Counted from the stretch's first letter, positions 26,353 to 35,390 are shown. The stretch: DNA of 64,000 nt from JAWLHA01 sp041690535 (GCA_041690535.1 JAWLHA010000015.1:1-64000); one strand, 5' to 3'. Numbers and translations: made by a program. Notes: generated by a model from the letters alone, not told the origin.

Positions 26353-26835
26353 GGGGCCCTCCTTGGGCGTAAGGATAGGTCTCGCCAGTGGATCCGTCAG
26401 GCTTGCATTGCAGCTACCCCACGTCGTTCCGCGATAGGGTCAGCGCTCGTCCAGGCGCTGGAGGCAGCCAGGAGTCGCGCTCAAGCGCGGCTTCCACTCT
26501 CGGGGATACCCAAACAGATGCTTTGGATAGCCCGCTCCGGGCCAGGGTAAACGCCTGCTTGGGTTAGTGTGCGTTTACCCTGCGGGTGTGCTTGCTTTCG
26601 CCGCTGGGGTGGGCAAGACTAACTACCCCACGATCGCGAGGGGCATCTGCCGCCGCCGGGGTGATTTTCCAGTGGGGGGACAGGTTCGCAGGGTCGGCAA
26701 CCCGGATTGAACCGAGCCTACGCAGGCTCGTCCTTGAACGTATCAGGCGGCCCCAAGGGCGCCTGAGACCCGGGCGGCACAAGGAAGAAGAACTCGAAAT
26801 CAGCTAGATGATCATTCCAATCCTCGGAGGTAACA
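26353..26835. other. Intergenic leader ahead of the multiheme operon, with hairpins
   Basis: No gene. It contains the mini repeat at 26543-26582, and a likely long 5' leader with GAGCCTACGCAGGCTC (about 26711-26726) and a TCAGGCG...GCGCCTGA stem (about 26743-26766) shortly before the ribosome site GGAGGT (26826). No known riboswitch consensus was recognised. The stems could terminate or attenuate transcription into the operon. Confidence 0.35.
26543..26582. repeat. Minimal hairpin of the CAGGGTAAACGC family
   Basis: CAGGGTAAACGC (26543-26554) and its complement GCGTTTACCCTG (26571-26582) are the extreme ends of the 166-base elements at 56490 and 56967, here separated by only 16 bases. It looks like an internally deleted element. 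Confidence 0.55.
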
Positions 26836-27300
26836 ATGAAAATATCCCACGTCTATTTGGCGTTGCTCGGTCTCGTCGCTGCTCCCGCGGCGTACGCTGA
26901 AGGCGGCGCCATTTCCGATAAGCAGACCGAGGTGCTGCAGCAACTGCTCACCTTTTACGCCGAACAGGCCGTCACCGACGCCAAAGAGAACGATGAACCG
27001 ATCCCGGACACCAATTTCTCAGCGGACGTCGGCCGGAAGTTCTACCTGAAGCGCCGGACCTGGCAGTCGATGGACCGCACTTGTTCCGGTTGTCACACGG
27101 ACAACCCGGCCAGCATCGGCAAGCACATCGAGACCGACAAGCCGATCAAGCCGCTGGCGCCCGCCGCGAACCCCGAGCGCTTCACCGATATCGAGAAGGT
27201 GGAGAAGAACTTCGCCACGCACTGCATGGACCTGTATAAAAGGGATTGCTACCCCCATGAAAAGGGCAACTTCATCGCCTACTTGATGTCGGTCAGGTAA
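26836..27300 (+). CDS. DUF1924/SHP-like monoheme cytochrome c
   Basis: 154 residues with a signal peptide (MKISHVYLALLGLVAAPAAYA). One heme c site CSGCH near residue 82 is followed by the DUF1924 block (KHIETDKPIKPLAPAANPERFTDIEKVEKNF...HCMDLYKRDCYPHEKGNFIAYLMS). SHP-type cytochromes from phototrophs and Shewanella bind oxygen or NO transiently and partner with diheme and b-type cytochromes. GGAGGT 6 bases upstream fixes the start. It leads the operon containing the FAD/cNMP/ferredoxin fusion. A paralog lies at 36247. Confidence 0.82.
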   Translation: MKISHVYLALLGLVAAPAAYAEGGAISDKQTEVLQQLLTFYAEQAVTDAKENDEPIPDTNFSADVGRKFYLKRRTWQSMDRTCSGCHTDNPASIGKHIETDKPIKPLAPAANPERFTDIEKVEKNFATHCMDLYKRDCYPHEKGNFIAYLMSVR

Positions 27301-27389
27301 GTTGCCGGGCGGCCGCTGCCGAGGCCTCCCGGCCTCGGCACGTCCTCACCGGTTCCACTCCCTCCGTTGAACCAACCCAGGCAGCAGTC

Positions 27390-29804
27390 ATGCTTGAGAA
27401 GTTCACCCTTGCAATCATCGGCGCCGGGCCCGGTGGACTTTCGGCTGCGAGCCGGGCAGCGGCATGCGGCGTCCCTCACGTACTGTTGGAGGCAGCGGCC
27501 GAGGCCGCCGATACGGTTCATCGTTACCCCAAGGGGAAACTCGTGATGGCGGAGCCCGCGGCGTTGCCGTTGCGCAGTTCACTGCCGTTCGTCGCCGGGA
27601 CCCGGGAGAGCGTCCTGGCGGGGTGGCGAGAGGAGTTGACCCGCCGCGGCGTCAATCTGCGCACTGCGTCGCGCGTCACCGACATCGTCGGGCGTCGCGG
27701 AGCCTTTGTGGTCCAGGTGGCAGGGGGCGCCGCGGTGGCCGCCGACTCTGTGGTCCTCGCCATCGGGTTGCAGGGGAACATCCGCAGGCTGGGTGTCCCG
27801 GGTGAAGATCTGCCGGCGGTCCAGTATCAACTGGACGATCCGGACGACTACCGCAACGAGACCATCGTCGTGGTCGGAGGCGGCGATTCCGGCATCGAGA
27901 CGGCCCTGGCGCTGGCCACCCACAATCGGGTCATCCTGCTCAATCGACAGGAAGAGTTCACCAACTGCCGCGAGGCCAACTACATCCAACTCCGGGACGC
28001 GGTAGCCCGTCGCAGCATCGAGGTGCGCACCGGAACGGCCGTGGTCCGGGTGGACGCCGACAGCCGGGACGGCTATCGGCTCAACCTGGCGACGCGCTCC
28101 GCATCCGGCACGGACGCCATCCGCTGCCACCGCATCGTCGCCCGCATTGGGGCGATGCCTCCGCGGCAGACGCTGGAGCGGTTCGGCATTCGCTTCACCA
28201 GCGATGACCCGAGGGCGGCGCCCCCCTTGTCCGAGCAACACGAGTCCAATGTCGAGGGCCTTTACGTCATCGGCTCCGTAGCAGGCTATCCATTCATCAA
28301 GCAGGCGTTGAACCAGGGCTATGAGGTGGTTGAGCATATCCTTGGACGCCCCATCGTCCCCGCTGACGAGGCCTTCCTCCTGGAGAAACTCACGCGTGTC
28401 TGCGCCTTGAGCACGGTGAGGGAAGGTTTGGAACGGCTCAGAGGCAGTCAGCCCCTGCTCGACTCACTCTCCACGCGACGCCTCCGTGAACTGCTGTTCG
28501 ACAGCGAGGTCCGGGTGCCTGCCCCCGGCGAGCTCATCTTCCGAAAAAATGCCTATGGAGACAGCTTTTTCTCCATCCTGCGCGGCTCGGTGCAGGTCGA
28601 TCTCGAGAGAGAAGAGGCGGACGGCAGCAGGGCCGTGTTTACCCTGGGTCAAGGGGATTTGTTCGGGGAGATCGGCCTGCTGTCCGGTCGACGCCGGTCG
28701 GCAACCATCACCGCCGGGGACGAGTGTGTACTCATCGAGACGCCCCGCCGGACGATGCTCCGGCTGATGGAGGCGGAGCCGCGTATGAAGCGCCGCCTCG
28801 ACGAGATCTCCATGAAACGGGTCGTGCGCAATCTCTTTGGCACCGGCCTGGATGCCCGGCATATCGACGAACTGGTGCACGCGGCCCAGACCAAGGCGCT
28901 CGGGCCCGGCGAGGTGATCTTCAAGGAGGGGGACGAGCCGGATGGACTGTACTGGATTAGGCGTGGCTCGGTCGCGGTTTGCCGTCGACAGGGCGATCGG
29001 CACGTTGTTCTGGCCTATGTCCAGGCCGGCCACTACATTGGCGAGATTTCACTGATCACCAAGACGCCCCGCACCGCCACGGTGCGCGCCGCCGCGCCGA
29101 CCGAGGTGGTGTTTCTCGAGGCCGGGCGGTTCAGGAAGCTGCTGGAGCAGTATCCCGCCGTGTGGAGCAAGGTGACCGCCGACTACTTGGAACGGCTCCG
29201 TTCCAACGAATCGGCGCGGTTGCAGGCGAGCGGCGAGTTCGTGCATTTCCTGATCGCCCAGGGGCTGGGTGAGGCGACCGACGCCCTGCTCATCGACCAC
29301 ACGAAGTGCATCCGCTGCAACAACTGCGAGGAGGCCTGCGCCGATGCGCACGATGGGATCTCCCGCCTGAACCGGAGCGCCGGCAAGACATTCCAGTATC
29401 TCCACATACCTGTTTCGTGCCGCCACTGCGAGCACCCGCGCTGCATGCAGGACTGCCAACCTGACGCCATCTACCGCTCGGACAACGGGGAGGTCATCAT
29501 CGGCGATAACTGCATTGGGTGCGGAAACTGCCAGAGAAACTGCAACTACGGGGTGATTCGAATGGCCAGGAAGACCGCCTACAGACGACCCAGTCTGCTG
29601 CAGGCCCTGTTCGGTCGGCGGCCGCCACCGCCGGATCAGGAGCAGGTGTCACCCAATCCGGAGATGAAGGCGGTCAAGTGCGATATGTGCCGCGGCATCG
29701 TCGGTGGCGCGGTCTGCGTGCGCGCCTGCCCGACCGGGGCCGCCTGTCGCGTCGGGATGCAACAGCTACTTGATGTCTTCGGCCACCAGCACCGCCCCTC
29801 GTAA
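27390..29804 (+). CDS. Fusion: FAD/NAD(P)H oxidoreductase + two cNMP-binding domains + four-cluster ferredoxin
   Basis: 804 residues. Residues 1-320 form a two-dinucleotide-fold flavoprotein (IIGAGPGGLSAASRA near 9; VVVGGGDSGIETALAL near 165; IGSVAGYPFIKQALNQG near 295), like thioredoxin reductase or YpdA but without the CxxC disulfide. Residues about 365-480 and 490-605 are two cyclic-nucleotide-binding domains with phosphate cassettes LFGEIGLLSGRRRSAT and IGEISLITKTPRTAT. Residues about 640-780 hold 16 cysteines in DmsB/NrfC-like order (CIRCNNCEEAC, CRHCEHPRCMQDC, CIGCGNCQRNC, CDMC...CVRAC). It is cytoplasmic and would pass electrons between NAD(P)H and 4Fe-4S clusters under nucleotide control (inferred). 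Confidence 0.82.
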   Translation: MLEKFTLAIIGAGPGGLSAASRAAACGVPHVLLEAAAEAADTVHRYPKGKLVMAEPAALPLRSSLPFVAGTRESVLAGWREELTRRGVNLRTASRVTDIVGRRGAFVVQVAGGAAVAADSVVLAIGLQGNIRRLGVPGEDLPAVQYQLDDPDDYRNETIVVVGGGDSGIETALALATHNRVILLNRQEEFTNCREANYIQLRDAVARRSIEVRTGTAVVRVDADSRDGYRLNLATRSASGTDAIRCHRIVARIGAMPPRQTLERFGIRFTSDDPRAAPPLSEQHESNVEGLYVIGSVAGYPFIKQALNQGYEVVEHILGRPIVPADEAFLLEKLTRVCALSTVREGLERLRGSQPLLDSLSTRRLRELLFDSEVRVPAPGELIFRKNAYGDSFFSILRGSVQVDLEREEADGSRAVFTLGQGDLFGEIGLLSGRRRSATITAGDECVLIETPRRTMLRLMEAEPRMKRRLDEISMKRVVRNLFGTGLDARHIDELVHAAQTKALGPGEVIFKEGDEPDGLYWIRRGSVAVCRRQGDRHVVLAYVQAGHYIGEISLITKTPRTATVRAAAPTEVVFLEAGRFRKLLEQYPAVWSKVTADYLERLRSNESARLQASGEFVHFLIAQGLGEATDALLIDHTKCIRCNNCEEACADAHDGISRLNRSAGKTFQYLHIPVSCRHCEHPRCMQDCQPDAIYRSDNGEVIIGDNCIGCGNCQRNCNYGVIRMARKTAYRRPSLLQALFGRRPPPPDQEQVSPNPEMKAVKCDMCRGIVGGAVCVRACPTGAACRVGMQQLLDVFGHQHRPS

Positions 29805-29824
29805 GTCCCTGCTGCCGTATACCG

Positions 29825-30778
29825 ATGAATAACCCCAACTTCCTTGAATACCGGCAGTACCGATATCTGAAGGTGGCCGGCCTTCTCGTTGTGTTCGCCG
29901 CCCTGGCCTACGCGATGTACACCCTCGCTGAGGGTGGGTCGTACGGCGGAACCTGGCTCGGCTATGGGTTGGGTACGTTGTCGGCGGTGATGGTGCTGTT
30001 TCTCGCCTGGTACGGCGTGCGCAAGCGTCGCACGCCCATTCAACTGGAGCGGCGGCGGGCGGATCCACGGAGGCCGTTGGCCAACCCCGGTGCAGTGAGG
30101 GATCACCGGAGCGAGGGGGCGCGAAGGAAGCGACCCCACGGCACCCTCGGGCTGTTCGGCGGCACTCTCCAGGAGTGGCTCTCCGCCCACGTCTACCTGG
30201 GGCTCGCGGTGCTTGCCGTCGCCTCGCTGCACGCCGGTTTCCGTTTCGACTGGAACGTGCATGGCCTGGCCTATGGACTGCTCGTGCTCGTGGTGGCGAG
30301 CGGCTGCTACGGGACGTTTGCCTACATCCGTTTGCCACGCATCCTCTCCGACAATATCGGCGACGACACCCTGACAGGTCTCCTGCGCAAGATGGCGGAG
30401 TTGGACGAACAGGCGCGCGAGCGTGCGAGCGGCCTGCCGGACGAAGTGCGGACCCTCGTCTCCAAGGCCTGCCTGGAGACGCAGATCGCCGGCACTCTTT
30501 TCCCACGCCTGGCCAGTGGGCGAGCGGGGTGCGCAACGGAACAGGTGGTGGAGCGAGTGCAGCAACTGGGTAATGAGTTGATCAGTGGCGACCAGCCGAG
30601 GCAACTTCGCGACCTCTATCTCGTGCTCCTGCAGAAGCAGCGCCTGCTGCGGAAGGCGAGAGCTCATCTCCGCCTGGAACGACGCATGCGACTGTGGCTC
30701 TACGTGCACACGCCGCTCTCCATAGGCCTGGTTGCCGCGATTTTCGTACACGTCGTCACCATTCTTGTGTATTGGTGA
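29825..30778 (+). CDS. Histidine-bearing membrane protein, probable b-type cytochrome partner
   Basis: 317 residues. Helices lie at about 15-34, 42-62, 118-137, 145-165 and 290-315. Conserved-looking histidines sit in or beside helices: SAHVYLGLAVLAVASLHAGF, FDWNVHGLAYG, and near the C-terminus WLYVHTPLSIGLVAAIFVHVV. Paired His about 13-14 residues apart in two helices is the pattern of membrane diheme b proteins. A cytoplasmic helical region of ~100 residues lies between. It is 20 bases after the flavoprotein-ferredoxin gene and 4 bases before the FHA-cytochrome gene, so it probably links the two sides of the membrane. Confidence 0.6.
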   Translation: MNNPNFLEYRQYRYLKVAGLLVVFAALAYAMYTLAEGGSYGGTWLGYGLGTLSAVMVLFLAWYGVRKRRTPIQLERRRADPRRPLANPGAVRDHRSEGARRKRPHGTLGLFGGTLQEWLSAHVYLGLAVLAVASLHAGFRFDWNVHGLAYGLLVLVVASGCYGTFAYIRLPRILSDNIGDDTLTGLLRKMAELDEQARERASGLPDEVRTLVSKACLETQIAGTLFPRLASGRAGCATEQVVERVQQLGNELISGDQPRQLRDLYLVLLQKQRLLRKARAHLRLERRMRLWLYVHTPLSIGLVAAIFVHVVTILVYW

Positions 30779-30782
30779 ACAG

Positions 30783-32462
30783 ATGATTACCTGTCGGTTG
30801 GTCACCATCACCCACAGTCCGGAAGGATCCCGCACCGAGGCTGTCTGTGTCAGCGGCGAGACCCTTGAGATCGGGCGGGGAGCGGCTTGCCCGATCCACC
30901 TGCCGGCCCCGGACGTCGATCCTTTGCACGCGACGATACGGCGCCTGCCCGACGGTTCGTTGCAGATCGAAGCGCCACGCGGTGGCCTGATCAAGGTTAA
31001 TGGCTTCATGGAGAGTGCGGCCCGGCTCACCCCTGGGACAGAGATCCGCATCGGCAGCTACCTGCTGGCGGTGGAGCGGAGCGAGGGGGAGGTCGATCTG
31101 GTTCTTTCGGTGCAGACGCCAGCCGCCGGCTCGGAGGCACCGGCCGGCACGTTGGCCGCCCCGGCCGTGACCGACGGACCGCGCGTGAGCAAGCGGGCCC
31201 TCGGTCTGGGACTGGCGGCGCTCATTCTCTTGCTGTTCCTGGTGCTGCCCACGTTGCCGCGACTGTCCACCGACCTGGACGCATGGCAGGCGGACCTGCC
31301 GGTCACATTCACCCAGTCCTTGAATCCCGGGCCGCTGTCGCGAGGACACCGACTGTTCGAAGGCCGCTGTTCCACCTGCCATGACCGCGCCTTCCGGGGG
31401 GTCGCCGACGCCGCCTGTACTCAGTGCCACGAACAGGTGGGCGGGCATCTGGCGGCCGATTCGCGGGCTGCACACCGGCTGGAGGGAGTGCGCTGCGCCG
31501 ACTGTCATCCAGCCCACGCGGCGAAGAGGGAGACGCTGATGAAGGGAGCCTCAGTCTGCCTCTCCTGCCACCGGAACGGGGAGGTTGCGGACGCCCGCGC
31601 AGCCGACTTCGGCCACGATCACCCCCCGTTTGGGCTGAGCGTCCCGTTGGGCGACGGGGCGATCCGAGTCACCCTGGACAGCGGGGGGAGCCCGTCCGAG
31701 CAATCGGGGTTGAGGTTTTCCCACAAGGTACACTTGATGAAGGAGGGGGTGAGCACGCCCAGTGGCGATACTGTCCTGACCTGTCCGGACTGTCACGTGC
31801 TGGAGAGGTCCGGCGACCATTTCGCGCCCATGGAGATGGAAAGGAGTTGCCAGCAGTCCGGCTGCCACCGGATCCGGCTTCCCAGCCCCAGCCGTCCCTT
31901 GGTTCGGCATGGTCCTGTGGAGGAGGTGATGAACACCCTCCGCCTTGACTATGCCCAATGGCTGGGCGGGGGACCCGCAGCTCGGCTCCGTCGCTGCGCC
32001 CCCCTGGCGGAAACGGACAACCCCGTGCGGCAAACCCTCGACTGTATCCATCGGCTGGCCGACGAAAACGCCGGCTCCAGCCTCTTTCGGACCACGGGCA
32101 AGAACCTCGAATGCGCCCTGTGCCATGAGATCACTGCGACCGGGACGCCGGACAGCCCGTGGAGCATCGCGCCGGTGCGTACCCGCCATGACTGGCAACC
32201 GAAGGCACTCTTCCGCCATTCCAAACATGGAACCCTGGCCTGTGTCGAGTGCCACGACAAGTCCGGATCGGAGAAGAGCGAGGACGTTGCGTTTCCTCAA
32301 ATCGAAAAATGCCGCGAATGCCACGCCGGCGCCGAGGCGGCGGGCAAGATCGGGAGTCGCTGCCAGGACTGCCATACCTTCCATCGGATCGCCGGCCCGG
32401 GAGCCGGGCTGGCGCCGACCACGGCGTCGCGTCCGGAATTTTCCGCGAGATCGTCCCCCTGA
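30783..32462 (+). CDS. FHA-domain protein fused through one helix to a multiheme cytochrome c
   Basis: 559 residues. Residues about 1-105 are FHA-like (LEIGRGAACPIHLPAPDVDPLHATI, then LIKVNG). A transmembrane segment lies at about 140-160 (LGLGLAALILLLFLVLPTL). The periplasmic part carries heme motifs CSTCH, CTQCH, CADCH, CLSCH, CPDCH, CQQSGCH (a CX4CH form), CALCH, CVECH, CRECH and CQDCH: nine CXXCH and one CX4CH. ATG 30783 is chosen because the FHA fold starts at once. FHA domains bind phosphothreonine; joined to a decaheme chain this is highly unusual and suggests kinase-gated electron transfer (inference). Confidence 0.85.
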   Translation: MITCRLVTITHSPEGSRTEAVCVSGETLEIGRGAACPIHLPAPDVDPLHATIRRLPDGSLQIEAPRGGLIKVNGFMESAARLTPGTEIRIGSYLLAVERSEGEVDLVLSVQTPAAGSEAPAGTLAAPAVTDGPRVSKRALGLGLAALILLLFLVLPTLPRLSTDLDAWQADLPVTFTQSLNPGPLSRGHRLFEGRCSTCHDRAFRGVADAACTQCHEQVGGHLAADSRAAHRLEGVRCADCHPAHAAKRETLMKGASVCLSCHRNGEVADARAADFGHDHPPFGLSVPLGDGAIRVTLDSGGSPSEQSGLRFSHKVHLMKEGVSTPSGDTVLTCPDCHVLERSGDHFAPMEMERSCQQSGCHRIRLPSPSRPLVRHGPVEEVMNTLRLDYAQWLGGGPAARLRRCAPLAETDNPVRQTLDCIHRLADENAGSSLFRTTGKNLECALCHEITATGTPDSPWSIAPVRTRHDWQPKALFRHSKHGTLACVECHDKSGSEKSEDVAFPQIEKCRECHAGAEAAGKIGSRCQDCHTFHRIAGPGAGLAPTTASRPEFSARSSP

Positions 32463-32617
32463 GTCCCCGTCAGCCTGCGGGCCGCTCCATAGAGGTCCGT
32501 GCGCTTCCAGGTTTTGTAAGCACCGTTTCGCGACGGTGCGCGCTCTCGGCGAGGGGTCATCACTGCGCACCACATCACGGGGAAGCTCGGCTTTTCCTTG
32601 ATCATCAATCATCCCTC

Positions 32618-32634
32618 GTGATTGGACCAATCAC
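32618..32634. promoter_or_regulatory. Perfect 17-base palindrome GTGATTGGACCAATCAC
   Basis: A single palindrome with one central base in the gene-free stretch 32463-33094, with no coding context on its right until 33095. It could be a regulator site or a remnant. The rest of that stretch, apart from the MITE at 32796-32939, shows nothing recognisable. Confidence 0.35.
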
Positions 32635-32795
32635 TTTTGAGAATTTCACCTCCAGTGCCACACGTTGTAGCTTGTTCGGCGATTTGATTCGGTATCCATC
32701 CCCAAATCTTTTGCGCAGCCAGACACCCGGCCATTCGGCCGTTGGATTCTAACCACCTGCGTGGCCCGGCAAGGTTTCGGATCTCTTCATTAAGG

Positions 32796-32939
32796 GTGAC
32801 TACTCGCCCCCTCCGTCATTCCCGCGCAGGCGGGAATCCAGGAACGGTCAATGGATCCCCGCCTTCGCGGGGAAGACGAATGTCCTTTTTCGCGCGGGAC
32901 ATCGAGAGCGTACCCGGGCGAGCAGTTACCATTAAGGCA
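32796..32939. mobile_element. GTAAC-ended MITE, short copy, with 8-bp target duplication
   Basis: Ends GTGACTACTC and GAGCAGTTAC each differ by one base from the family. The flanks are an exact 8-base direct repeat CATTAAGG (32788-32795 and 32940-32947). The interior is shortened to 144 bases but keeps the GCGCAGGCGGGAATCC palindrome half and its GATCCCCGCCTTCGCGGGG partner. Confidence 0.8.
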
Positions 32940-33094
32940 TTCTGAAGTGCCCGCATTCTCCTATGGCCGCGGACGCCCGCGAAAGACCGGGCGCGCTTGT
33001 GGCTGGTGGTCGAATGGACGCGTTCGCGTGATCACCGTTTTGCAGCACAGCCTGTTTGTTGTAACAAGCAATCGATAATGCAAGGAATACTCAA

Positions 33095-34798
33095 ATGTGG
33101 ACGACAGAGGTAGTCAACAAGAGCGAACAGACGATCTACGCCAACGAACAGACCCTTGCCCCTGGCGAGATTAAGCGTCTCCCGTATGCGCAGGGCGGCA
33201 TCACCATCTTCACCGCGGCGGGCACTATCAAACTTTCCGAACCGAGCAAAAACTACCGAAACAATGTGCGCTATGGCCTCGTGCCGCAGACGTCCTGGGC
33301 GGTCCTGATCGAATCGGGCCACTATTCGGCATTGGTGGGCTATGAGGGCGGACCTGTCATTCAAATTGAGGTGGGTTCGGACACCTTCCTGCACACCGAT
33401 GGCGCAGGTCCCATTGCCATAGGAAATCAGCCGTTTGCCTTCATTCTCGGGCGTCTGGCAGATAGTGTTGCGGAGAGTGAGTACATCGAACAGCGCTTCG
33501 GAGACTTCATCGGCGAGCAGGTTGACCGTCAGGCCGCCACTGCCGCAATCCGTGAGTCCGTTCACGTTGATGTTCCACTGGGCGATCCTGTTCCGGTCTC
33601 TGATCCTGGTCAATTGATTGTACGAGCATTCAACAGTCATTTGATCAGGGCGCCCCTGCGCGAGGGAGAGGAGGTGCTTTCCAAAACTGTGCGGCTCTGG
33701 GACGGCAACAACCAACACCCCTTCCTGACGATCACAACCAACCAAGCACGAATTCACATTCCGTTGACTGGCTACGAGGTGGAGGGCGGAGAGCTCGTGC
33801 CCAGGCCCACTGGCGTGAGCGCACCTCACACCCGGGCCGTGCGAGCGGTGCCAGTTGTCGCCGTGAACTTGGCCAAGGAGCTTGGGAAGGCAATGCTCAC
33901 CATGGCCGGAACCGTCGCATGGAGCTACGTGAAGAAAAACGTACTTGGGCTCAGTGATATCCCCAAGTACTATGACGAAGTGTTGGAGCGAATCGAGGCT
34001 ATAGTCATTCGCGCTTTCGAGCGCGAACGTTCGGCAAAAATGCGAGGCTATGCGATCTCGTTCGACAAGACACTGGGGAAGTACAACGTTTACAGGGGGA
34101 CGTCCGAAAAGGAGAAGGCCGCCCGGGAACTTGGCGAGGCGAAGTCGAACAATCTGTCACTCTTGTCCGCCGCGTCGGTGTTCAACGCGCAGGAGCCGTC
34201 CATTGAGAACATCATGTTTCTCAAGGATGCTTACATGATGGATGTCATGTTGGAGCAGGAGGAGTGGATCAATACCAGCGATGAGGTCGCGAAGAAGAAA
34301 TCACAAGACTATATCAGGGAGATCGCCGAGAAGTACGCGGAGGACCTGCAGGAGCGCCACACCAGCTATTTGGATTTCAGGATGGCGAAAATCGACTCCC
34401 AGCCCTTCTACTCGTGGAAACTGACCTTTGCGAGCCAATACCGTACGATCGGTGGCGTTACGGAAGGGCATCACGCCCTGTGGGTCATCGGAGACCGCTT
34501 CGCAGTCAGTCCGCGCGGTACGGTACCGTCAGCACCTCACACGCTGCGCTTTGAAGATAGCGGAAATGGGTTCTGGTGGTCCATGGCGTGGGACCTGACG
34601 GCAGAGATTTCCTCAAGACCGGATGGGGGGGCGGGCACTAACTGGCGAATTGCGGCGGAGCAGCTGGGCGTCTATCGCGAGAAGAACAAAGCGGAAACTC
34701 TGAGAGCATTGGCGCCCGTTCGCGAGGCGCGCGAAAAACTCCTGGAGTTGGCAAGGCAGCCGATCCCGGCGGCGGGAGAGTCGACTGCAGTGGCATAG
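33095..34798 (+). CDS. Large protein of unknown function
   Basis: 567 residues, no signal peptide and no recognised domain. Residues 1-75 are beta-rich (VVNKSEQTIYANEQTLAPGEIKRLPY). A central helical region of ~170 residues (about 262-430) has amphipathic and charged segments (YDEVLERIEAIVIRAFERERSAKMRGY). Residues about 430-510 are aromatic-rich beta sequence (YSWKLTFASQYRTIGG, GNGFWWSMAWDLTAEI). AAGGA precedes ATG 33095 by 7 bases. A strong hairpin follows at 34808-34855. A beta-helix-beta layout is compatible with pore-forming or membrane-acting proteins, but this is only a structural guess. Confidence 0.45.
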   Translation: MWTTEVVNKSEQTIYANEQTLAPGEIKRLPYAQGGITIFTAAGTIKLSEPSKNYRNNVRYGLVPQTSWAVLIESGHYSALVGYEGGPVIQIEVGSDTFLHTDGAGPIAIGNQPFAFILGRLADSVAESEYIEQRFGDFIGEQVDRQAATAAIRESVHVDVPLGDPVPVSDPGQLIVRAFNSHLIRAPLREGEEVLSKTVRLWDGNNQHPFLTITTNQARIHIPLTGYEVEGGELVPRPTGVSAPHTRAVRAVPVVAVNLAKELGKAMLTMAGTVAWSYVKKNVLGLSDIPKYYDEVLERIEAIVIRAFERERSAKMRGYAISFDKTLGKYNVYRGTSEKEKAARELGEAKSNNLSLLSAASVFNAQEPSIENIMFLKDAYMMDVMLEQEEWINTSDEVAKKKSQDYIREIAEKYAEDLQERHTSYLDFRMAKIDSQPFYSWKLTFASQYRTIGGVTEGHHALWVIGDRFAVSPRGTVPSAPHTLRFEDSGNGFWWSMAWDLTAEISSRPDGGAGTNWRIAAEQLGVYREKNKAETLRALAPVREAREKLLELARQPIPAAGESTAVA

Positions 34799-34807
34799 CG
34801 TGCGGAG

Positions 34808-34855
34808 GTGAACGAGAGCTAGAGGTTCGGGACAAACCCTCTAGCTCTCGTTCAC
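34808..34855 (+). terminator. Long hairpin after the 33.1-kb gene
   Basis: GTGAACGAGAGCTAGAGG (34808-34825) is perfectly complemented by 34838-34855 around a 12-base loop: an 18-base-pair stem. No T-tract follows, so intrinsic termination is not assured; it may block 3' exonucleases or be a processed structure. Confidence 0.5.
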
Positions 34856-34997
34856 ACTGTGCCCGCGTTATGTCCATTGGATCGGCTACTTGGGTTTGGG
34901 GTTGATTACCATCGCACGACGTCAGTCGATGTCATGACAGGTAGACTGCCTTCCTGACTCGTTTTAGTGCAATACCACACAACAAAAGGGGGAACGT

Positions 34998-35390
34998 ATG
35001 GACATCAGGAATGCGTTGGAGGAGCTGGAGCAGCTTTCGATGAACGATGCCATCGGGGAGCTGATCCGGGTAGCGGAGCGGCTCGAAGCGGGAGAGATAA
35101 GCGTCGCGCGCGCAAACTGCGGCATGAAGCGAGCAGCCGTAGCGCGGGAGAAGGCTGCCTATTATCAGGCCGAGTCGAGGGTGCGTTTGGCGGAAGGTCT
35201 GCTTGCCAAGGCAATGGCTGTACTGGCGGCAGCAACGATAGCCGAGAACCCGGCGCTCATCGCCGGCGCGGCGGCCAACGTGGGCGCCGCGACGGCGAAT
35301 CTGGCCAGCGCGGAATCCGCCATGAGTGCCGCTGAAGGGCGTGTGGCTGCCGCAGAAGGTGCGCTGGCGGAATGCGAGCACCCCGGCTGA
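34998..35390 (+). CDS. Small Ala-rich helical protein
   Basis: 130 residues, almost all helix-forming. Residues 1-60 are charged (ALEELEQLSMNDAIGELIRVAERLEAGEIS); residues 60-125 are an Ala-rich stretch with a repeating A-A-x-A pattern (AAATIAENPALIAGAAANVG). There is no signal peptide, and one Cys lies near each end. AGGGGGAACGT precedes ATG 34998. It follows the unknown 567-residue gene in the same direction, so the two may form a unit. No family is recognised. Confidence 0.45.
   Translation: MDIRNALEELEQLSMNDAIGELIRVAERLEAGEISVARANCGMKRAAVAREKAAYYQAESRVRLAEGLLAKAMAVLAAATIAENPALIAGAAANVGAATANLASAESAMSAAEGRVAAAEGALAECEHPG

Noticed and set aside
26590..26835. c-di-GMP or other riboswitch in the multiheme operon leader
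   Set aside because: Hairpins are present, but no recognised riboswitch core could be matched by eye.
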